DNA of 62,385 nucleotides from Lachnospiraceae bacterium (GTDB taxonomy: Bacteria; Bacillota; Clostridia; Lachnospirales; Lachnospiraceae). The stretch lies in assembly GCA_022510545.1 (NCBI GenBank), contig JAFLTG010000005.1, positions 1 to 62,385 on the forward strand. The letters are read 5' to 3'. Shown one piece after another: positions 55,849-62,385 of the stretch. Position 1 is the stretch's first letter. Every line of letters starts with the position of its first letter. A program made the translations under genes and the position numbers. The notes beneath the pieces were generated by a model. The model saw only the letters and a program-made list of their open reading frames with translations. It was not told the origin of the DNA and made no database searches.

Positions 55849-58800
55849 ATGAAAAGCAGACTATTAGCGGCATTACTTAGTGTCAGTATGCTATTTGGCA
55901 GTATGCCTGTCAATGCAGCTGAATTAGGTGCCGGAACTAACTTTGAGAGCACAGTAGTATCTGCTCAGGAGGAAATAGCGGACGAATTTGATAATGCGTC
56001 CGAAGAAACCACATCAACAGACGACGCAGCAAAAGACAGCGAAAAAAATCCAGAGGGAGAAGCTGTTTCATCTGATGTACCATCTACAGATAGAGAATAT
56101 TCAGATGAAGATTCCGTACAGGATAATACTGAACCGGATGATAATAGCAATGATACTCCTGATATGGGAGACGATAACTCAGGAGAAATAACTGAAGGCG
56201 AAACTGCAGATTCGGAAAAATCCGAGGCAGATATCGATGGAACTGTTGAACCCGAAGAACAGGCTGAGAATGAGTCTATTGTTGGTGGAGCAGAAGAACC
56301 GGATTATGATGTAACTGCTGAGGGAGTTACTGCTTTATATGAGGGTGATAATACTGTTATTCTTCCGGGCTATGACTACGATAATAGAACAACATATAAA
56401 TGGTTATCTTTTGAAGCGCCTGAAGAGGGATATTATAATCTTTATGTTAAAGAATACAGTGGCTCTGAGACCGGTTATTATATATCAATGTATGATGATA
56501 TTAATGGAAACCCTATAGGTTATGTGTATGATAGAAATATGCAATCTAACCATATGAATGCGGGAGATACACTGTATTTTAGAGCATACGTAAATGGTTA
56601 TTATTTAGATGATGTTACTTTGAATCTGGAGATTAAAAAACTTGCAACACCTACAAATACTGTAAAACATGAGGATGGCAGCTATTCTTTTACTACCGAA
56701 GATTATACTTTATCAGTATTGCCGAGAGCAGGAGTAAAGACAGTTCGTGTCGATGCTGCTATTGAAATTACAAGTGGAAACATCAGAGATGAATCATATA
56801 ACTTAATAGGATTTATTAGAGAACATGGAGAAGTTAGAGATTATAACGCGGGCAACTATTATTTAAGAAGAGATAGAAATTATCAAGATGTTGTTAATAT
56901 ACCGGCAGAGAGCGAAAAAGAATATAATCTGCGACTTATCTTGATGGATTCCCAACATAATGTATTGGCATTATTTCCGATAGATAATGATACTGTATTT
57001 ACAACAAAACCATATGATAAAGATGTAAAAATATATGAAGTTACAGCTACGGAAAGCACCATTACTATGGATTTGGAAACAATGGGGTATTATGAATGTT
57101 ATTATGCTCCGGTTGATGGATCTGAGGCTGAACGGAACGCAGTAGTAGGCAAAGGATGGGACACGTTTACTTTTACAGGCTTACGTCAGGAAACTGAATA
57201 TTATTTTACATTTACAGATTACAATAAGAATAACAAAGAAGTATTTGAAACAACGGCATCCACTACAGCAGCTACTACAACGGCAGAATACAATGCAGAG
57301 ATATCTGAAGATGGAAGTTCTATAAATATAGAAGCGGTTGTTTCAGGCTATGAAGGAACTTCAACTTATGCATATTTGTATTATGAATATACTAATGAAT
57401 TGGGTGTGCATAAATCTGATAAAGATTATAAGTTAATAGAGCAACTAGATGAAAGTGAAAACGGAGAGACAAGTTTTACAATAAATAGTTCTGTACCGAT
57501 TCAAAATGAGGCATTTGAAGCAGGCAAGGAATATGACATCACTATGTGGCTTGAAATAGGTTATATGGATGTGACTCTGTCCAAAGATATTGTACCTGTT
57601 ACACCCATTCAACAGGCAGGATTCACTGCAGAACAACTGACATTCAGCATGCTGCCAAATGATAGTAATGTAACCTCTCTTGATTATAATATTCAAATAA
57701 ATACATATGAAGGTAATGTCACAGATGAAATTACAGGTGTTATTTATTATAGACCTAAGGACAGTAAGAGTGACTATTCTTTGCGTAGCATAACCTATTC
57801 TCCGGATGAAACTCAAAATCCGGCCATAGGAACTATATCTGGTCTGGATAGCTGCGTTGATTATGATTTTATCTTATTTTTAGGCGGTGTAAAGAAAGAG
57901 GTTACTGCATATGCCGGAACAAAAAGCGTTACCTTGTCTCTGGTTGAAGATGGGAGAAATGAAACCAAGGCATTTGATATTGTACGTACATTTGCGGTTA
58001 CAAATAAAATTGATGAAGAAACGTTAACAGGCGAGTATACTTTAAGTTTATATCGTTTGATAAACGACTCCTATTACAACGTATTTGCAAATGCTGTTAA
58101 GTTTAATACCGCTAATGAATATCGTGCAGAAGTAATGACTGCATCAAGTATACAGCTTACTCCTAATACGGATTATGACTTGAAATGGGAGCTTAAAGAT
58201 GCATCCGGCAATGTGTCCGATGTCCTTTATGAGAGCATACATACTCCTAAGCCTCAAATAACTTTTGAGCCTATAGAAAGCGAAAGCAGTTATTCTACTC
58301 AGAAATTCAAAGTTACGCTTGTCGAAAGTGACAGGGCTAATTTTGATGATTTTGACTCATTGTATTTAAGGAGCTATATCCGTAAAGCCGGAAGTAATAT
58401 CTATCGCAATCCTACTGAGATAATAAGTTTAACAAGCAATGATTATAGCAGTTATATCACCTTTTCAGGGTTAGATGAGAATACTGCTTACGAGATTTCA
58501 CTGCGCGATAACACTGGTATAGAATATGCATCAACTACATTCACAACACCTGAGTATGTCTCGAACGAAGAAAATAACTACACTTTATCAAACATAAGCA
58601 TATATTCATCTTATGATACTGCGGAAGTAAGTGCAGTACTTAGTGGTAACGAGTACGGAAATCCTTGTTATATTTATCTATTCTATAAGGAACAAGATAA
58701 ATCAGATTGGTCACTGGCAGAAATTGATTATGTAGATTACTCATATTATAACTATTATGGAATGATTAGCGGTTTGAAACCGGATACTACATATAACTAT

Positions 58801-61800
58801 GCATTGGTAATTTCAGATAGCTATGATTGTGATAGTCCTGATGAAGTGACAAACGAGAACAGAAAATGGACGGGTACATTTAAAACATTGGCAAGAATAG
58901 TTGCTGAAGTTAAAGGCTTTGGTTTAACAGGGTTTAATGTTTCTTATGACTATAGCAGTTATCCGGCTGTTAAATTAAATGACGGCAGTTATACAATTGC
59001 TTATACTAGTGGTATTACTTATACGGCTAAGGTAGAACTCAGTCCCAAACAGTATGGCTATGATAATGAAGATTTTAACTGGAGCATATCGAATTCAAAT
59101 GCCGATATAACAACAGCAATAGCTACAGTGGATGAATATGGTGTAATAACACCTAAAACTGAAGGTGATGTTAAATTAACAGTAACATCTAAGAAGGAAG
59201 CGCTGGCCGGTAAAAGCGTAGAGGTGACATTGCACATAAAGAAGCTTCCGAATCAGGATGGTACAGTATTGAATGCATTGGCCAATACAAGCTCCAAGTT
59301 GAGTGATATTAGTTTCCCTGACAGCTGGGGAGGTGGCTGGTCATGGAAATATCCCAATACGCCGTTTGTTACAAATGGGGTTTATGACGATGTATATATG
59401 TTTGATGCAGTATATAGCGGCACGGATTTCTATCCATGTGAAACAACGGTTTCAGTAAATGTCGGAAAGATTACCGGTGCTAAAGCAAGCGAGACCTCCA
59501 GGCCAAGCCATAATCAGGTTCTGGAAGTGGGAAGTGGTGATAAACTAACCCTGCAAGTACTTCCTGACATTCAGGGTATAGTATCATCAAGTGTTTATGA
59601 CACAGAAATACCTAATGTCAGCGGACTCAAAATTACTCCGCAAAATAACGGAATTTATGAGATTGAAGCAGAGAAGAAAGGCAGCTACACTCTTAAGCCT
59701 GTAATAAAAGCAAGTGGCGGAAACGGAAAAGTTCTTGCTTCAACCACCTATAAGATTAAGGCGGTAGAAGATAAACAGGCTGCAACCATTGTCATTACTC
59801 CTGAAATAGAGAATATTGAAAGCAATGATGATATAATTATTAATGGAAATACAATTATCTTCAAAAATGAAAGTGCTAAGAAAGATTTTGTATTGAATGC
59901 AACAGTTACAGACCGCAATAATGCAGCAATAACAACTGCTATTACATGGAGTACTACAGACAAAACAGTAGCGGCTGTAGCAGCGGCATCAAAGTCAGAC
60001 ACCCATTCTGCGAAAGTCACTGTTAAGGGAGCAGGACATACGGTAATTACAGCTAAAGCTAAAGATACGGCAGGTGTTACAGCTAGTATAAATCTGGAGA
60101 TACAGGATCATACTCCACGTGTTGATACCGATAAGGCAAACGTAAATGTTGCATTTGATTATGATAGTTCAAGAGGTAAATCATTTGCCGACAGTGCGGG
60201 CGGCTCAGTAGAGATTGTACCTGCATACGGAGAAAGCATATCTAATGTGGAACTTCGTGACAAGGGCAGTGCTAGTAAGTCATCCAAGTTAAAACTGGTG
60301 CCGTACGACGGATACAAATATCTGGTTGCTCCGGAGGAGGCGGAAGACTTAAAAGCCGGAAAATACGACTGTACTATCGTTGTGACTACCAATGCAGATA
60401 AAGATAATGAATATGAATTCCCGTTAAAAGTAACCGTTGCAAATAAACAGATTAAAGTTACTGCTAAGATGGGAACTGTGCCTAATCTGTTTTTCAAGGC
60501 TGCTCAAGGTCAGGTAAATGTTAAGATATCCGGAAATAATGATGCTAGAGTGAATTATGTAAACTGGGAGGATTCATCTGCAGATGTAAATAACGGATTC
60601 ACGGTAAGTGACTATGGGTATAATTCAAGTAAAAAGGTGACTATACTTTACATAGATCAACAGCAGGGGTTAGCAGTTACAAACGGTAAGCTTGCAGATA
60701 CTAATGTGGCAAAGGGTACATTTACTATAAGAGTAAATGGATATAAAGGAGAATATAAGTTCGAGAACTTTGCTATTAAGTACAGCTATAAAAAACCGAC
60801 TTTAACTGCAAGTAACGTGGGTCTTGTTGTTCCAACAGCCGGAGTTACAAAGGCTGCAATGAATATTTATGATAAGACGAACAAAAGATATATCTATTAT
60901 ACCAGCAGTAACGAAGGCCAATACTCTAACTATTACGATGAAATCACCTGTGATAGTGATGACGTGACGCTTGAACCAAGACAAAGCTATTCCGGTCCCT
61001 CATATACTTATTCCGGAACTGCCAAGTCTAAAAATGTGAATCTGTCATTGAAATCATCAGGCTGGCGAGAGGCGCTAACAGTTAAGTTTACTATTAAAAC
61101 AACAACACCAAAGGCATATTTAAGTTCTAGTCAACTTACCTTTAATACCAACTTAAAGACTACTGCGTATAGTTATATCTATTTAAAAAATGGATATAAT
61201 AATGCAATATATAAAAATATTTATATTAAAGGCACGAATGCAAACGCTCAGAAACTGTTAGACGATGATTTATTTGTTATATTCGCTAACGGAAATAGAA
61301 TAACTGTGGAACAAAGTGAAGCTGCTTTTATGGGTTCATCGATTCCGGCAGGTACATACAGCTATAAGATTACACCTTATTATGCTAATCCGGACACAGG
61401 TGAAGCGACCGCTTTAAACACCCTGACACTTAAGTTAAAGGTTATAAATAAAGCTGTTACGGCTAAGGTTAGTCCTAAAGGTAATCCTGACCTTACCTAT
61501 GCAGTAGATTATGATCCTGAAAATAAAGGATATTACTGGGGTGAAGAAACTAAAAACAAGGTTTCGCTGGTTGATGCTAAATTCAGTAATCTGGCTTATG
61601 GATATTATGTGTCTGACTATAAGCTTGTGGGTGAATACAGTGAATATTTCAAATTATATAGCGAATATATCACATATGGTAAAAAATATGGCTATCATGA
61701 CTTTATCTATATCAATTATGATGAGGAGTTGGATGTAAGTAAACTGAAAGCTAACCAGTCATATAAACTTGCAATTGAATACACAATTGCAAATGATAAT

Positions 61801-62175
61801 GGTGAAGAATTTAAGGTGACAAGTAATACCTTCGCCATCAAAGTTAAACAGTCTGCACCAAAGATAACTATAACAAACAATAACCAGACCATATATGCTG
61901 CAGCAGATAATGTTTACAGATATTATCGGATATCAGTGCCTTCTTACTATACGGTAACCGGATCATCAGGCGGAATTGACTGCAATAAGGACGGTAAGAA
62001 TGACATTATAGTAAGTGGCAGTGGTTCTTTGACGGTGCAGATTGTCGATAGAGACGCGTTAGGCGCTACAGCCAAAGGCAAGAGCTATAGCATTCCGGTT
62101 ACAATATCCCTAAAGGGGCGGGATGGTATTGCCAAGGATGTTAAGGTGACGGTTAAGGTTAAAGTGAAACGGTAG
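55849..62175 (+). CDS. Giant exported multi-domain surface protein (2108 residues)
   Basis: A signal peptide (MKSRLLAALLSVSMLFGSMPVNAAELG) leads into an acidic Ser/Thr/Glu linker (about residues 25-150), a PPC-like domain (about 157-264), then a series of Fn3-like segments (about 265-1030). Bacterial Ig-like (BIG2) regions lie near 1074-1133 and 1307-1420, and more beta-rich repeats run to the C-terminus, including a DCNKDGKNDI calcium-loop-like stretch near 2044. There is no LPXTG or S-layer-homology motif, so the attachment mode is unknown. The probable role is adhesion or surface interaction. GGAGGAG gives a strong ribosome site. Confidence 0.8.
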   Translation: MKSRLLAALLSVSMLFGSMPVNAAELGAGTNFESTVVSAQEEIADEFDNASEETTSTDDAAKDSEKNPEGEAVSSDVPSTDREYSDEDSVQDNTEPDDNSNDTPDMGDDNSGEITEGETADSEKSEADIDGTVEPEEQAENESIVGGAEEPDYDVTAEGVTALYEGDNTVILPGYDYDNRTTYKWLSFEAPEEGYYNLYVKEYSGSETGYYISMYDDINGNPIGYVYDRNMQSNHMNAGDTLYFRAYVNGYYLDDVTLNLEIKKLATPTNTVKHEDGSYSFTTEDYTLSVLPRAGVKTVRVDAAIEITSGNIRDESYNLIGFIREHGEVRDYNAGNYYLRRDRNYQDVVNIPAESEKEYNLRLILMDSQHNVLALFPIDNDTVFTTKPYDKDVKIYEVTATESTITMDLETMGYYECYYAPVDGSEAERNAVVGKGWDTFTFTGLRQETEYYFTFTDYNKNNKEVFETTASTTAATTTAEYNAEISEDGSSINIEAVVSGYEGTSTYAYLYYEYTNELGVHKSDKDYKLIEQLDESENGETSFTINSSVPIQNEAFEAGKEYDITMWLEIGYMDVTLSKDIVPVTPIQQAGFTAEQLTFSMLPNDSNVTSLDYNIQINTYEGNVTDEITGVIYYRPKDSKSDYSLRSITYSPDETQNPAIGTISGLDSCVDYDFILFLGGVKKEVTAYAGTKSVTLSLVEDGRNETKAFDIVRTFAVTNKIDEETLTGEYTLSLYRLINDSYYNVFANAVKFNTANEYRAEVMTASSIQLTPNTDYDLKWELKDASGNVSDVLYESIHTPKPQITFEPIESESSYSTQKFKVTLVESDRANFDDFDSLYLRSYIRKAGSNIYRNPTEIISLTSNDYSSYITFSGLDENTAYEISLRDNTGIEYASTTFTTPEYVSNEENNYTLSNISIYSSYDTAEVSAVLSGNEYGNPCYIYLFYKEQDKSDWSLAEIDYVDYSYYNYYGMISGLKPDTTYNYALVISDSYDCDSPDEVTNENRKWTGTFKTLARIVAEVKGFGLTGFNVSYDYSSYPAVKLNDGSYTIAYTSGITYTAKVELSPKQYGYDNEDFNWSISNSNADITTAIATVDEYGVITPKTEGDVKLTVTSKKEALAGKSVEVTLHIKKLPNQDGTVLNALANTSSKLSDISFPDSWGGGWSWKYPNTPFVTNGVYDDVYMFDAVYSGTDFYPCETTVSVNVGKITGAKASETSRPSHNQVLEVGSGDKLTLQVLPDIQGIVSSSVYDTEIPNVSGLKITPQNNGIYEIEAEKKGSYTLKPVIKASGGNGKVLASTTYKIKAVEDKQAATIVITPEIENIESNDDIIINGNTIIFKNESAKKDFVLNATVTDRNNAAITTAITWSTTDKTVAAVAAASKSDTHSAKVTVKGAGHTVITAKAKDTAGVTASINLEIQDHTPRVDTDKANVNVAFDYDSSRGKSFADSAGGSVEIVPAYGESISNVELRDKGSASKSSKLKLVPYDGYKYLVAPEEAEDLKAGKYDCTIVVTTNADKDNEYEFPLKVTVANKQIKVTAKMGTVPNLFFKAAQGQVNVKISGNNDARVNYVNWEDSSADVNNGFTVSDYGYNSSKKVTILYIDQQQGLAVTNGKLADTNVAKGTFTIRVNGYKGEYKFENFAIKYSYKKPTLTASNVGLVVPTAGVTKAAMNIYDKTNKRYIYYTSSNEGQYSNYYDEITCDSDDVTLEPRQSYSGPSYTYSGTAKSKNVNLSLKSSGWREALTVKFTIKTTTPKAYLSSSQLTFNTNLKTTAYSYIYLKNGYNNAIYKNIYIKGTNANAQKLLDDDLFVIFANGNRITVEQSEAAFMGSSIPAGTYSYKITPYYANPDTGEATALNTLTLKLKVINKAVTAKVSPKGNPDLTYAVDYDPENKGYYWGEETKNKVSLVDAKFSNLAYGYYVSDYKLVGEYSEYFKLYSEYITYGKKYGYHDFIYINYDEELDVSKLKANQSYKLAIEYTIANDNGEEFKVTSNTFAIKVKQSAPKITITNNNQTIYAAADNVYRYYRISVPSYYTVTGSSGGIDCNKDGKNDIIVSGSGSLTVQIVDRDALGATAKGKSYSIPVTISLKGRDGIAKDVKVTVKVKVKR

Positions 62176-62196
62176 AATAACGAGTAATTTTAACTA

Positions 62197-62225
62197 TTGA
62201 CAAATAATAGAAAAAATTATAAAAT
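62197..62225 (+). promoter_or_regulatory. Promoter of the rplU operon
   Basis: TTGACA (62197-62202) and TAAAAT (62220-62225), 17-bp spacer. Confidence 0.7.
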
Positions 62226-62235
62226 ATTTGAGTAT

Positions 62236-62330
62236 GCCGCACAGTAAGGTATAAGTATGTCCAAACGCAAATATGAATTTGCGTTAGACATCACCGAAAC
62301 TGGCGAGTAATTATGAACTTACGTTCATAA
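62236..62330 (+). ncRNA. L21 leader-like RNA element
   Basis: The stretch upstream of rplU has the layout of the Firmicutes ribosomal protein L21 leader: GCCGCACAGTAAGGTATAAG, a hairpin AACGCAAAT / ATTTGCGTT (about 62265-62286) and a second ATGAAC / GTTCAT hairpin (62313-62328), close to the AGGAGG ribosome site. It should let L21 control its own operon. This match is by eye. Confidence 0.6.
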
Positions 62331-62346
62331 GAATAGGAGGTGCCAT

Positions 62347-62385
62347 ATGTACGCAATTATTGCAACAGGTGGAAAGCAGTACAAA
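62347..62385 (+). CDS. rplU: 50S ribosomal protein L21 (5' part)
   Basis: The first 13 codons, MYAIIATGGKQYK, are the L21 N-terminus, with AGGAGG (62335-62340) 6 nt upstream of ATG 62347. The gene runs off the window. L21 is a large-subunit ribosomal protein. Confidence 0.9.
   Translation, partial: MYAIIATGGKQYK

Overview
The window looks like a chromosomal segment of a low-GC Gram-positive Clostridia bacterium, most likely a Lachnospiraceae-type gut anaerobe. The evidence is AT-rich intergenic DNA with strong GGAGG ribosome sites, a cobalamin-dependent MetH without a reactivation domain, aldo/keto reductases with C-terminal [4Fe-4S] motifs, a bile salt hydrolase, RecU, HisZ plus short HisG, a YlbJ-like protein, and the TIGR03960 / TIGR03936 / RNase G / rplU order. 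No rRNA, tRNA, CRISPR array or prophage was seen. The naming is from sequence reading only.

Layout. 1-7.4 kb: an edge with hairpins and a 45-codon ORF, an Fe-S aldo/keto reductase, a MoxR / DUF58 / transglutaminase trio, a flavin-type small oxidase and a second Fe-S aldo/keto reductase. 7.4-8.9 kb: accessory patch with a 78-bp palindrome, a short-peptide ORF, a GNAT and a kinase-like gene cut by an in-frame TAG. 8.9-12.4 kb: metal-efflux locus (ArsR-type repressor with promoter/operator, free HMA protein, P1B ATPase) and DUF554. 12.4-15.6 kb: lipoprotein and metH, closed by a second 78-bp palindrome. 15.7-24.0 kb: branched-chain amino acid genes ilvB, ilvN, a second ilvN-like gene, ilvC, leuC, leuD, interrupted by two exported proteins and a bile salt hydrolase. 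24-27 kb: a hypothetical, a convergent diguanylate cyclase and a nuclease-like protein. 27-34.6 kb: a type IIA topoisomerase pair, rsmD, coaD, a coiled-coil protein and a membrane-anchored amidase. 34.5-43.6 kb: ylbJ-like (reverse strand), HAD phosphatase, YgiQ-type radical SAM, SDR, small membrane protein, pseudouridine synthase, hybrid histidine kinase. 43.6-50.1 kb: small membrane protein, recU and a partial his operon (hisZ-G-D-B and a HisF-like/HisI/HisE fusion). 50.2-62.4 kb: TIGR03960 radical SAM, TIGR03936, RNase G/E, then a NUDIX hydrolase, a 55-residue membrane protein and a 2108-residue exported protein lying before an L21-leader-like region and the start of rplU.

Most notable. (1) Two 78-bp palindromes share an inner stem and 20-nt loop, while their outer arms differ by five compensated base pairs; a third palindrome has the same 29-20-29 geometry with unrelated sequence. 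(2) The HisIE protein carries an N-terminal HisF-like barrel that has lost its catalytic aspartates. (3) There are two ilvN-type regulatory genes in tandem. (4) A giant surface-type gene sits between the rng block and rplU. (5) A 247-residue protein of unknown family has a PD-(D/E)XK-like residue pattern. (6) A kinase-like gene is interrupted by a single amber codon.
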